From Tulasnella sp. 424 (taxonomy: Eukaryota > Basidiomycota > Agaricomycetes > Cantharellales > Tulasnellaceae): a stretch of 64,000 nucleotides of DNA. Positions 11,232 to 23,630 of the stretch are shown one piece after another (the stretch's first letter is position 1; the number at the start of each line of letters is the position of its first letter). The translations under genes and the position numbers were made by a program. The stretch covers positions 62,001-126,000 of the forward strand of contig WSUB01000041.1 of the NCBI GenBank assembly GCA_019633425.1, given 5' to 3'. Under the pieces are notes generated by a model. The model did no database searches. It saw nothing but the letters and a program-made list of their open reading frames with translations, and had not been told where the DNA came from.

Positions 11232-11365
11232 GCTGGGCTTCGTGGTGACCTGGGCTGCCTGGTTGAGAGTTTTATTGAAGACCACCAGCGATAGCAAACA
11301 GCATCAAACGCGTCAAGGCCTTCCTCCAACCTTCTTCTCTCTGTTCACCACGCCCGCGACACCCG
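11232..11365. promoter_or_regulatory. Shared bidirectional promoter of EME1 and MUS81 with an MCB-like ACGCGT site
   Basis: Only 134 bp separate the two start codons, so core promoters and 5' UTRs must overlap. A perfect ACGCGT palindrome lies at 11308-11313. In yeasts this MluI cell-cycle box is bound by MBF and drives G1/S expression of replication and repair genes. A pyrimidine-rich stretch (about 11318-11345) precedes the MUS81 ATG. Binding is inferred. Confidence 0.55.
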
Positions 11366-14123
11366 ATGCCACCCAAGAATGCGTGCCCCAATGCTGATCT
11401 ACTCGCGGTTGTAGAAGACATCAAAAGGCAATGCAAGTCGGATAACTTGCAACACGCTTGGAACAGATGCGCAAAGTACGGCCGCCCAGACGCGGGTGTT
11501 TCAAGTCTCGCCACCTCACTTTTCCTCCCCGCAGGTCTCTACAAAGTCACCCAACGCGTATCACCTGCAAGGATGATCTATTGCCACTTCATGGGTGGGG
11601 TTCCAAAACCTCGGAACAAGCTTGGAAAAAGTACACGAGCACTTTACAAGGAACGACAATCAATTACGAGCTAGGTAAACATCCCAGTCTCTACGAACCA
11701 ATTTTCAGCCATTCATCCGGACTTGACGCGCTCTAATAGGACCAAGTCACTCAGGAGCGAGGAAAACTGCATCCAGAAGCCGGTCCGACCAAGCCAAAGC
11801 CAACAAAATGAAACGCTCTCTGGACGACAGTTTGGAGGACTTTTCTCATTCGATGGACCTCGCTGCTCCGCTACCAAAACGCTCTCGCCCAACTACGCCT
11901 CCGACAGTTTCTGGGGCTGCTTCTTCTCAGATTCCAGCCTCTTCTTCTCAGCCTCGCCTGCCCCAGCCAGCACCTCCGATAAATCGAGGATCAACATCTA
12001 CCGTAGTTCCCATCAGCCCAACACAGTTTGATGGTTTCGGTTTCTGGTATTTGAGTAAGCTAAATTTATAATTTAATTTTGAACGCTCTTACGATAATGA
12101 ACTTTCACTGTCTAGATGGGGACGACTGCCATGTGAAGTCCTCAGACGACGCGTACATCGGCTTCTTAGACGAGGGACCCATGTTCAAAGTAGAATTCGC
12201 CGCAATCCAAGCCAACCATCGCTGGGTTGCGGCATTTATCAAGCATATTCAACCGAAGGCCAACGGAACTTGCTACGGTTACGTCTCACCGGTTGTGGCT
12301 GACGTCGTGACGGAGTGTCCTGGAATTGAAATCTCATCTGTCCAAAAAGGCCAACTGCCCCCAGTACAGCCTTTCAGATCCCATGCAGTTCCCGTCGATC
12401 AAAGAGCAAGTACCTCGGGTGGACCATCCAATTCACTCCTACAGGTGGAATTCTCAAAGGCGAAACGCAAGAACAACACTCTCGATCCAACGAGAATGCT
12501 ATCCGCCAAAAGCGCTGCGGATTTAGCCGCAATACGCGCTGCAAGACCTTTCCCGGCTTCTTCAACTCGTGCCTCGGACCCTAGGAGCAGTCAGGGCAAG
12601 TATTCTGTACGCCTATTCAAGGATGAGCTGGCTATTGACACCTTCGCAGAGATACCAGTAGCTTCCATGCCAACCGAACACCCCTCATCAAGCCCCATCA
12701 AAACATCGCTGGGTCGTTCGAATACAACCATTCCCGCTGCTCCCGATCAAGTTCCTCAATCCGGACTCAAACGCCTAGCAACCACGTCCGGTGGCGTACC
12801 TGGTCCTTCGGCTCGTCGGCCAGTTCCCCGTGCTTCCAACCACATCCCAGCGCCGCGTGCCGTTGACGAACTAGAGTTGGAACTTGAAGATGCTCAACCT
12901 GGTTTCACCTCAAACGTTTACATGTCTTCAAATCCCTCTTCATTCGGAAACGGAGGAGCGAGCACGAACGACCACATCTATTCCTCCGCCCCTGCACAGA
13001 GCTATCTCCAACCCTTTCAACCATACATCTTCCCTGCTGGGTCGTACAGTATATTCATGGTCCTTGATATTCGAGAAGGGAGGCACTCAAACGAGGCCTT
13101 AATTCCCGACTTGGAAGCCCGCGGCGTCAACATCGAGAGGAGAGCGTTAGCGATTGGTGACGTTGCTTGGATTGCGGTAAAGACGAGCGTCGATGGGCTC
13201 GGAGGCCCACAGGAATGTGTGCTAGACTTCATAGTCGAGCGCAAACGCATGGATGACCTAGTAGGAAGCGTAAAAGATGGTCGATTCCACGAACAGAAGG
13301 TGCGGCGACTCTCAATGACTGAAGCCATTCTCGAATTGATTTCTGGATTTCGAACAGTTTCGACTCAAGGAGAGCGGCATTGGTCAGGTGTTCTATGTTG
13401 TCGAACATTATCAGACATCAAGACATCGTGAAAATTATGACAAGATGATCGACACGACGCTCTCGTCAACCCAGATTGTTGACGGTTTCAAAGTCAAGGA
13501 AACCGAGAGTCTCAAGGAGACAGCTGCTTTCCTGGCACAAGTCCACAAAACCCTCCTTCGGATCCATCAGGTGAGCCAATCCGTTCGCTTAGGACAAAGT
13601 CTGTTCCTTAAGGTCATCCTGTTTCCAGAGTCGCGATCTCCACATTATCCCTACCAATATCATTCGTCGACATTCCTACACAGCCATGCAGAAACATCTT
13701 CGAGATACGCAACCAGACCAAACATATCTAACCACCTGGGATGCTTTTGGGGCTTTAAATGCTAAATCAGGGCTCCTAACCGCACGCGAATGCTGGGCTC
13801 GCATGCTGCTGTGTGTGAGCGGCCTAAGCCCTGAAAAGGTCGCTGCCATCATCGAATTGTACGAAACACCGAAAGCGTTATGGGAGTCATTTGCAGCAGC
13901 GGAAGAAGAGGAGGAGATTGAGCGGAGACGAGAAATTGAAGAGGAAATGACACGACACGCAGCACTGGGAGGCAAGGGGAAGGCTAAGGGACGTGCAAAG
14001 AAGAGCTCTGTGGTTCCAGCGAAGCACATGCTCACGCGGATGCCGAATGTATCCGGTAGACGAAAGATTGGTGCAGCATTAAGTGAGAAGGTGTACGAGC
14101 TCTTTAGAGCGCAATCATATTAG
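11366..14123 (+). CDS. MUS81: Crossover junction endonuclease catalytic subunit MUS81
   Basis: Six exons (11366-11475, 11535-11674, 11740-12054, 12116-13299, 13358-13570, 13629-14123) give 818 residues. The N-terminal helix-hairpin-helix region reads ACPNADLLAVVEDIK and DLLPLHGWGSKTSEQ. A basic segment KMKRSLDD and a Ser/Pro-rich linker follow, then the winged-helix domain (GFWYLNGDD, MFKVEFAAIQANHRWVA) at about residues 180-260. A long disordered stretch leads to the ERCC4 nuclease domain, with MVLDIREGRHSN and the catalytic VERKRMDDL near residue 562, then DGRFHEQK. The C-terminal double HhH contains WARMLLCVSGLSPEKVAAI and an unusual Glu-rich insert. The protein is long for the family because of the disordered middle. 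It cuts branched DNA with EME1, encoded next door on the other strand. Confidence 0.92.
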
Positions 14124-14316
14124 GACGATGTATCCGTTCGCTCCTGTGACGAAGTGAAAACGATCGGCCAGTGCTGAGTTTAGAACTTCTCGGTAAAAGC
14201 GTACAAAGTACAGAAACAAAGGCGAATAACAAAATGTCCATTGCAGGTGGTTTTGATGTGACACTATCATATAGCTAAAGGAGTGAAACCTGTGTATATT
14301 TTGGGATAAGGAAACC

Positions 14317-17300
14317 TCAGTCTTCATCTTCGAACCGTAAGACCTGGGCATCCTCGTCAATGGCTACGGTCCGATATCCTCTTTGTGGCTGTAGACGATC
14401 TGATACGAATGGGATTTTGATCGAGGTGACGTAGGCGTACGCGACACCGGCCACGCCAACCAGGAACCATGGGATGGACGCGAGGGTGTCGACGAACGAT
14501 GTGTCGTGATAGGATGACCGTGACCCTGGCTCGGGCAAGCGAATCGCCCTTGAGAATGCTGCGTCAGTACTTATTTTGGGATGATTGGTTTCGTTACTTA
14601 CCCTCTTCCGAACCCTCCACGACGATAGAAATAGTATCCAACAAGACCCGTAAATGCGAAAGGTAGCGCCAGGAATGTCATCCAGAACATGAACGAGTGC
14701 CCTTTAATGCCTGGGCAGATATGCGCTGCCCCATGGTCCGGGCGAGTGCCTCCTTCGCATGTCGAGTATGGAATCTTCCTGTAAGGAGTCCGTTCGTACC
14801 AGAAGTCTTGACCATCCACGCAGGAGTCATCATTTGGAAGCGGCTGGGCGCCCTGGACTAGAACACACTCTCCCGCGCTGTTTCGTTCATGATTGAACTC
14901 GCTGAATGAACGCATATCAGCCGGGGTTCCGCGAAGAGGCAGTTCATGCCTACCATTCAAAGTCGGACGCCGTGCATTCGCAGTTCTTAACGATCTTTTC
15001 TGGAACTTTGGGCTTCTCTCCAATATAGCAATTCCGATCACGCAGTCGGCGGTGGTACAAGGTCTGGCGCCCGAACAAACACCGTTCCTCGCGTTCTTCA
15101 CTGGGACTCCATAGCTCAAAATCGTCTTTTTGAGGGTCATCGGGCTCAAAGTTGCCTGATAATAGCTGTCAGCAGAAGTTGCGTCAAGTGTCATACTGGA
15201 AAGGACATACACTTTCTACTCGTGATGGCAGAAAAGTCCACGTGGATTGCAACCAACTCGTCGCGCATATGAGGATAACCGAGCAACAAGAATTTGCGGC
15301 TGGTGTCTTGAGGAACAGTAATGATTTCCCTGACCCTTAAGGCGTCTTCTCCGGTGGCGATAAACTTGTATTCTTTCCAGGTAAGACCCTCATCTGTGGA
15401 GTAAAGAACGTGATCCGTTGGCCCTTCATCGTTTACCATCACTAGAACGGATCCCGAGTCCCCAAATTCGAATAAGTGAGCATCTTTGTGAACCTCCTCC
15501 CAAGTAAAGCCGCCATCTCGGGTAAGGAACGTGTCACTATCCGTATAAGCGGCCAGCTCTGTGCCAATATTGCCCACAGCCATCATAAGGCCAATGGCAG
15601 AAGGGCTACTATAAGTTGCACGAGCGTCGTAACGTTCCGTGTAACCATGAATATGGAGAGCACATGTCTGTGATACACCGTGAGCCCAGAGATCGATAAA
15701 GAAATGGCACGGCGACGTACGGCATCAGAACACTTATATGCTTGGCCGAGCGAGTCCTTTGCTGGTGGCGTCATGGGCTTCCAGCTCCCTCCATCGTTAT
15801 GGGTAATTCGTGTCTGGAGTTTCTTCCTTCCATGGATGGCAGCTTCCTCTGGATTGGCAACAATGTTCATAACTGCGATTCCGTCCAGGCCGATGACCTT
15901 TTCGAAGTCGACGTAGCCTCGCTCGTTCCGGTTGACATGATCCAGCGAGAGACCGTAATAGGTACCATTCGAGTTGGATTTGAGGACGTTGCCCCATTCA
16001 GCCCCTTTGACCGTGGACATGGTGACGTGAAGAAAAACGGAATCCGTGCTGGATTCGAGGATCGTATAAGCGTGATTGTCCAGTCGCATGCCTGGTGGGA
16101 AGAGGCCTTGTGCGAATTTCTGGCCATCGAGCGAAACTTGTAGATCAAGCGCATTGGCACCATCGGCGATCTATCGGTTACTAAATAAGTGGTGATCCTC
16201 GGAGGATGCCGTACCCAACTTACTTCAGCCACGAGAAGATATTCGGAGAACCTGGCAAATCCTACGACATTGTTGAACATGACGGTCTTCTTGGTGTAGA
16301 ATTCCTTGCCCAGGACTAATTGCAGTGGATTCACCCCTACGAATGACATTTGATCTCCTTTCTTGTCCCTGTAGCTCTCGCAAATGATCTCCTTTTCGTC
16401 GATCTTAAGGCCTTTGTCGCGCGCCCAGTTACATGTCCGGACGTAGGTGTCGAATGAGGTCCACCGTCGGCCATGATCCTTCGTGTAGAAGGCTTCAGTA
16501 CGGCAATTCGGTCCACCGTTCCGAGTACAATCCGTCGACCCGACCCAAATCAACCAGTCCGACTGCTTGGGATGGAAATTTATCGCTGCGACTCCAAAGA
16601 TGTTGGGGTCCATCGGTGCTTGTATCTCTATCCATGTGGCGCCAGTGTCGGTCGTCATATACACTTTCCGGCTATTGGTGACGAGCCAGGCGCGATCGTC
16701 CCAGTAAGGGTTCATGTACATGCCGATGAAATAGTCGTGTCGGAACAACTGGGACCATGTATAACCTTCGTTACTTGATTGCCATATCTCACCTCCGAGA
16801 AGCTGGATGAGGACAGTGTGGGAGTTGCGGAAATACAAGTACTGGATCATCGGACCAGGGAATTTGAACTGTGCAAGGGAAGGCATGATTAAAGAACAGG
16901 TTTCGAGTGACACCCGGCCAGGAACTCACAGTCTGATGCGTGACATGACCTTCTGGAGGTTGTGCTAGCGTCGAGAGCAGTGAGCGGGTGAATGGCTAAC
17001 GATTAGTCGGGAATTACCTTTCGCGCAATCCTTCTCGATCTTCTCATCTTTCGGATGGCTTGGGGGCGTGCAGGTGTTTCCTGGTATGAGTCGGTACCCA
17101 GACGATCCCAAGTAGGTTCCTTTCCGATCGTGCGCGCAAACCCCTGCGGGGATGGGCTCTGGGCCCACTGAGACGCATTTGTCACCTTGCTTGACATAGT
17201 TGTAATCACTGTCACGCGAACGATGAGATGAACGAACTAGCATGTAAATCGAGGTACTTCTCACCACTCATAGTCGTCGTCTGTGCAGGGACAGTTGTCT

Positions 17301-19454
17301 TCATGTTCGACTGGATCTTGGAACTTGTGCCCGACGTAACAGTCAGCATCGGCTTTGCGTCTCCGATACCACTGTTTATGGCCCATGAGGCATTCCTTGC
17401 CCTTTGCCGTCCTTGCGTACCACTTTTCGAAATCATTGTCCGTGCATTGGCGCTTCTTCATCGCGGCAAAGTCGACGAAGACAGTAGCAATGCGACCCGC
17501 ATCGGTGGAAGACTGGCGATTCAAAAAACCCATGAGGAGGAACTTTTGCGAAGTGGAATCAGGTATGGTTGTTAGTGACTGGGCACGGAGGGTAACACCC
17601 AAGTCGACGGCGTGCCTAAAGTGTGAGAGGGTCAACGACTTGGTTATCAACGATAGGCTCATTCAAACTCACCATGTCTTGCCATCATCCCAGCTGTAGC
17701 GGAGATGGCTGGTAAATTCTTCGTTGTCGACAATAACCATGATGCTTCCTTGGTCACCAAACTCGAAAATATGGGCATTCTTATGTACCATCTTCCACGT
17801 CAAGCCGGCATCGGTACTAAGGAAAGTGTCGCAATCCTGGTAACGTAGGAGATGATCTCCTACACTGCCAACGCCCATGACAAACCCAGGAGAAGGAGAA
17901 GAAAATACCCTCCCGAAGTTGTGTGGCTGCGTCACCGAGTACAGGTGAAGGGAGCATTCGCCTCCGCCGGAGCACGAAAGCGGCTTTCCGTCCACGTCGG
18001 TTTGGGGAGCCTTGAGCGGTTGCCAACTGCTCCCATCATCAAAGGTTATGACGCTGCGGAGCTTTTTTTGTGCGCCTCGACCTTCGACATCCTCTGCATT
18101 CGCAACAACGTTCGCGATTCCAACTCCTTCGATCCCGTATAAGTCCTCGAAGTCAACGTACCCATCAGAGTTACGGTTCGTGTCCTTCAGCGCTTCGACA
18201 AAATATGTTCCGTTCGAATTGCTGACGAACAGTGTTCCCACAGCGGCGTTGGAGTGAAGGAGTACGTCGATTGCGAGGGAATGCGTCGTGGATTCGACAA
18301 TGGTGTAAGCGTTCTCTCTGAGTTGGGACGAAGATGCATGGGGGAACTTGGCTTTGCTCCATTCCTTTCCGTCTATGGAGACGTATAACATCATCTCTCC
18401 GTCAGGCCGGGATATGTCCTTGAGTGCCGCCACAATGAACTTGGAAACGATGCCGAGTGCGACAACACCCCTTCCCTGTCGTCCTAGACCGAAATCAATG
18501 ACCTGCTTTGTCTTGAAGTAGTCCGAGCTGGCGTATAACCGCGACGAGCTGAGTGTATGCTCGCCATTTGTGCTCTTCTCGTCGAACGCCACGCATAAGA
18601 TAAGGTTCGGATCGGCGTCCTTGAGGATTTTGGTATTTCTCCCGTAAAGACATTTGGAAGTCTGTGTAAGGAGTTGCTGCGGAGTGTCCCCGAACGCGTC
18701 TTGCGTATACCAAGTCTAGGAATCACACTGATGAGCACTCCCAAGCCAATTAGACATGACATTACAGCTTACATGATCATTGCAGGGTCCAACGAGAGGG
18801 CACTCTAGGCCTTGGTACAGAATGTGCCCCCATCTGTCCTTGTCGGCATGGAACGACAAGGGTGCACCGACGAATGCAGGCTGTGCCGGCATTGTGAATG
18901 TTTGCCATGATTCTCCTCTGTTGGTTGTACGGTAATGACTCTTGTCGCGTGTGAGAACAAAAGCCTTTCATAATGCGGTATCAGATTGAACGTAGCAAGC
19001 GGTAAGGCAGAAACTGTAACCAACATATCTGTTGTCGTGTGGATGTGGGATAAGCCAGAAGGCCTTGCCTCGAAGCATTTCTATCTCTTTCCAATCCTTC
19101 CCTTCATTGTCGGAGCGATATATTGTGAGTGCTTGGGCATCGTGGTAGAGCACGACCTGTGGGGAGAGAATCAGATGTGCATGACGCGTCGAGGTGAAAC
19201 GGGCACAATTGTCAATAAAGCCGCAGGCCCGGAGAGGAAGATATATAAACGCGTAGAGTTCTCCACAGTAATACGCTGGCTTGAATTCAATGGGAAAAGG
19301 ATGTACTCACTGTCGTATCATCGAAATAGAACAGGCGGGCTGGTTGGTTTTTGAAGTGCGTTACATGAACCTCCGGCTTCTGGGCCACAGCAGCAAAAGT
19401 ACAGAGCAGCAGGAGCCAGAAAATAGCCCTGATGCGAGAGAGCGGTTGCGCCAT
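14317..19454 (-). CDS. VPS10: Vacuolar protein sorting receptor VPS10 (sortilin family)
   Basis: Thirteen exons (19454-19311, 19156-19025, 18964-18773, 18715-17673, 17625-17275, 17208-17018, 16964-16930, 16868-16224, 16170-15721, 15667-15211, 15155-14954, 14901-14602, 14548-14317) give 1457 residues; an in-frame ATG at 19466 would add four. A signal peptide ([15 protein letters not shown]) opens the protein. Two VPS10 domains follow, each a beta-propeller with repeated sortilin-type motifs ([44 protein letters not shown]) and a ten-cysteine module ([25 protein letters not shown]). A membrane helix ([21 protein letters not shown]) and a second hydrophobic stretch precede a short acidic cytosolic tail. 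The receptor carries soluble hydrolases such as carboxypeptidase Y from the Golgi to the vacuole and is recycled by retromer. It converges on MUS81 with 193 bp between stops. Confidence 0.95.
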
Positions 19455-19466
19455 GCTTGAACGCAT

Positions 19467-20871
19467 GGACTTGATGGTTGCAGTTGATGCAGAGAATGAT
19501 GATGAGCGGTTGTAATTGCGATCTATCGTGTCCCCGCGTTCCCACGCTGCGGTAACCTGACCGCAGTCTTAGGCGCCCATTGTCTCCGAGTGTCAATCAC
19601 ACGTCGCCATCAATCGCATTCCGGCAGTTCGACGACTAGAGACTAGCGTTATAATAGGAAGAAGAGCACTTTGATAATCGCGCCCACTCTAACAACTCGC
19701 TCAAAGTTTACCCATACCTGCAGGACACTTTTCTTAACTCTCGGTTTTGTGTTCTACCAACACCTTATTTGTACGCCACAGAAGCTCCTGACTATCCCTA
19801 CCAAGGCGGTAATTTATTTGCGAGTGTTATTGAAATCTTTCGGTGTTTTATTGGAGCGGTGCTGGATCCGATGGTCAAGTCTTCGGAGCACATTTCGTTG
19901 ACAAAGTCCACAATACAGTCGGAGTCCTCACTGGCACGACCAGTAGACTCCACCGTTCTGTCAGCAAACACCGCTGGACACCAGTCTAGCATAATGCGCT
20001 GCGATGTTAAGAACCAGGATTGTCCCGCAAGTAAATATCCGGCAATGAAAAACGGTACAACACGAGAGAAAGAAATACAAGAGTATCGATAGCACAACAG
20101 TCGCGGTCGCAGCACCACGTGCAGGTTATAGCTGCGCATCAAATACACAGGTCATGAGAAGAGAAATATGACGGATGTCGAGCGACGAGCAACAAAGCAA
20201 GCAAAACCCAAAAGAACCGTAAAGCAGCTAAAGCGAGTAAGAGAGAGTGAGAGTTTGGAGAGAGCAAGTTATACAATGCATGCTGTGCATGAAAAGAACG
20301 CGATCAACAATCTAGTTGTCGAAGGTAGAGAAGTGACTTACAGACCAAAGATCTCCCTTTATTCAGCAGCTTCCTGAGCTACGATTTCTTTTGAGGCTTC
20401 GAGTTGCCTGCTTCCTCTCGTGGAGAGCTAACCTAGTAATTCATCTCAGTCCTGGCCATGACACACTGCAAAGGGACCTACAAAGAGGGTATAAACATCC
20501 TAAAGGCACTTGGCCTCCTACCCCGAGATTCAACCGTTGCGGTTTCACTTGCGAGCCTGCGCAAGAGGTCTAGTTAGAGTTGCGGCTTGTGACTGGCCGG
20601 CCAGTTTGGGGACTCGGATGGTGCATTCCAAGGTCGCCGAGTCGCGATCGGCGCGTGAATCCTCGAGGCTTGGAGCACACGCCCTGTTGCGGTGTTTTTC
20701 AAAGGGCTGGATAAGAAAATTCATCAGTATATTTTAAGCACCGTGCGTTGGTAAGCAAGCTACGGACCTTGTGCCTGCAAGCCCGCATGAGGCAACTTGG
20801 AGCAGTCGTGCAATACCCGACGTTCAGGAGATCTAGGACGAATATCCTTCCCAACAGTTTGAGACACTAGG
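19467..20871. other. Intergenic region, no gene recognised
   Basis: About 1.4 kb upstream of VPS10. The longest open frame is on the minus strand (19798-20148); it shows no domain and no supporting splice chain. A purine-rich, GA-repeated stretch lies at about 20215-20270. Confidence 0.5.
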
Positions 20872-21393
20872 TCAGGTGGATACCCTTGGGGAGATTGGCG
20901 AAGGGGGTGTTGCACGTTGGCCGATCGGAGGGCTAAATTCAGGGTATTTGATCGCTTTTCCGCGCTGACGAGACCAACACCGAGCTCTCCTAGTCGGGGG
21001 TGATAGCAGACATGAGGCTGAGGATAAGTAGTTGATGGTGGAGAAATCAGAAGCCGTTGGTGGGGTCCCTCCGCCTGTGCTCATTCCTGGACTTCGTTTG
21101 GAACTCTTGCTGTGTGTCTTGTTGACCTCTGGCTCAGAATGGCTATCCAAATCGCTTCGCAGACTGACCATAGTCTCCTGAATTGGGAGTTGTTCCGCAG
21201 GTGGGGTCGTCAGGTAGTCGTCGTATTGACTAAGAGAGGTCGGCGAGAGGGGGGATGGGTGTTTGTTTGGGAGTGACCGCTCCTTGCTTGATTCGGTAAA
21301 CGAGACTCCTTCGGACGGAGGCGAACCCACCGGGGTAACCTTGTCCTCTTGACGGGAGATCAGCTTGGCCATCAAGCCTTCCTTCTCCTTCAA
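20872..21393 (-). pseudogene. In-frame continuation of the coiled-coil gene beyond its TGA
   Basis: Directly after the TGA at 21396-21394 the same frame stays open for about 173 codons to the stop at 20872. It starts LKEKEGLMAKLISRQED, which continues the heptad pattern interrupted by the stop, then becomes Ser/Pro/Thr-rich (KHPSPLSPTSLSQYDDY, STGGGTPPTASDF). A one-base change (CGA or similar to TGA) would explain it. No splice pair that removes the stop was found. Confidence 0.5.
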
Positions 21394-22136
21394 TCACTCA
21401 ATCTGTTGGCCATCAAGGTTCTTGATGTCGACAGACAATCTCCGGGACGCAGAGATGGCTTCGAATCTCTCCCTCATCAGAAGCCTCACAAGAGCCTCGC
21501 TCGCGGCCAGTTGAACCTTCAAGGTCTCAATTTCACCCGAGACTGGAGAGAGCGAGGGCAGGGAATGAGGTGAGAATGGAGGCGTATAGGACGACCAACG
21601 AGCGGAAGGGAGTGTTGGGGTGCGAGGGACGAAGGTTGAGGATGAGGAAGGGCGCGACTAAAATTCAAGAAATGTGTGACATATAATTCATACCACCTGA
21701 AGAGCGGGGCGAGGGCGAGTGCATACTTTGGGAGAAGTGGCAGGGCTTCGGGAGGCAACCTTGAAAGTGCCAAGAATGAGTGGGCGAGGTCCCACCTAGA
21801 ACAAGGAAAGTGAGCCTCCAGCTAACATTTCTTAGCGAAATTACTCACGCTGACCAGTCCACTGCCATCGTGTAGCCATTTTACTGGAGTGTTAGCAGAC
21901 GCGTTGCATCTTTGCCCGCCGTGTTCGCTGGGGGAAGCGATGACGTCGTCAGAGGCCTTGGAAGTGTTGTGGTCGCGTTCAAGGGGTGCGGCCTGAGACC
22001 GTTGCGCGGGAGTGCGAGCAGAGATCGAGGAGCACTGGCAAGTATAAGAGTATGTCAGAATAGAGAGCCATGGAAATACTACACGGAGGGAATGAACACT
22101 TACTTGGGTTTTTAATTGACGCGGCTGTGGTACCAT
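21394..22136 (-). CDS. Ser/Pro-rich protein with short coiled coil, truncated by in-frame TGA
   Basis: Exons 22136-22104, 22034-21849, 21795-21697 and 21657-21394 join in frame and give 193 residues ending at TGA. I do not recognise the family. The protein is rich in Ser, Pro and Arg (SSSSTFVPRTPTLPSARW, SYTPPFSPHSLPSLSPVS) and likely disordered. The last part is a predicted coiled coil (GEIETLKVQLAASEALVRLL, RERFEAISASRRLSVDIK). The stop falls inside this coiled coil, and the frame beyond it is open and of matching character. The gene is therefore either freshly inactivated, truncated, or affected by a base error. An upstream 5' exon before 22136 cannot be excluded. Disordered Ser/Pro proteins with a short coiled coil are common in fungal polarity and cytoskeleton factors, but nothing here shows a role. 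Confidence 0.55.
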
Positions 22137-23630
22137 GATTGCAGTCCAGTCACCGACCTAGAAGAGCATTGCGCAAAGATCAGCAGGTTTTGCCGACTAG
22201 TGGCTCAGGAGATACACGCACAGTAAGGTTCTAAAGGAGGTTTTAGTAGAAGGAAGCCGGCCAACAAGGGCTGGAGCGGTCAGCGGGTGGTGACCGGGTT
22301 AGAGGATATGGGGAGCTAAGCAGCTACCCAGAAGCAAGGAAAGGCGAGTGTTTGGTACACTTGACAGCAAAGACCGTAGAGCGCCCGAGGAGCCCAGTTC
22401 TCTAAGGAAGTGAGAAGGTGAGGTGGGGGGTGGGGAGAGACAGGATGCTGTGGACGTGGAGGAGTGACCAAGTATATAAACAACTAATCAGGTAAGCAAC
22501 GGGACCAAATGCAGGCGTCATTGACGCTCGAACACGAATCTAGGGCTACTATGACTCGTTTGCTGGGGACCGACGACTTGGAGGCAGGAGATTTAGGCTC
22601 GAGGAATGTTGAGGCGATCGGACTGGAAAGCAATTGCCATGGGCCCTGACTCTCTCACACCTTCCATTTCCAGAAAACTCGAGCTCAGCGTTCCCCCCAA
22701 TCGAAAAGTGCCACCAGTGGTCTATAGTCATCATTGACATGGGGTAGGACCATATAATGAAGTCGTGCGATACTATGATAGTATAACAGCCAGAGATACA
22801 TCGATAAATGAGATTCAACGGAGAACGCAGCAACAGGCTGAGAATCCCCCAAACCAGTCATATGCTGAAGGAAAGGAACACCCGTCAGAATAGCCAGTCA
22901 ACAGGAAGTCTCGATAGGACCTACAAGAGGTGTCATCCTCGTGCCGTTCATGTAGATCGGTGGAGCTGGGCGGCAGTAGAATAAGGACTGGACTGGATCC
23001 ATTAGTACCGAGCAGGGTCATTTATCCTGTAGCGTTCCGCCGCTGGTTGTCGATATGAGCACCGTACGAGCGCGTGAGGTTTGTATATAAATGGCTCGTA
23101 CATCTTTTTTAAATGAGAATCTGTAAATTTTGTCGCGTACTTTATTCTTTTTTACATTCGTAGATAGAATTTCAATATGTGTAGCTGCCTTGGGCATAAC
23201 GGGTTCGGGTGGCGGGCAAAAGGGATGGTGCTGGCAGCTGGGCACAAGCCCGTTCAACTTTTTCCGAGACAGAGTTCACGACGGAAGTATCTGCACATAC
23301 TACACAGGTAATCCAAGTCCATCTCAATTGCACTCCGGTCGATCCACAGGTCCTAGTGGACGTTGTTGTAACATTCACTAAACCTTATACCCCATCCATT
23401 AGACTCCTATATCGTCCACTGGATCTTGACTGTACTCTAAGAGACCCTCCGACACAATATTCGAAGGATGGATGGAGAGAGAAGTGCTGTGATCAAGCTT
23501 CTGCTGCAGAAGCCTTGGATAGTGCAGTCGGAGGATCAAGCCTGAACGAGAACATCGACACGTCCAAACAGAACCCCTAAGCAGCGACCAGTCATCCCCT
23601 GATCGACCAAACCAGTCAAATTAGAACGTA
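22137..23630. other. Intergenic region, no gene recognised
   Basis: About 1.5 kb between divergent genes. Open frames here (for example 23209-23580 plus, 22549-22833 minus) are short, lack domains and show no consistent introns. It presumably holds the two promoters. Confidence 0.5.
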
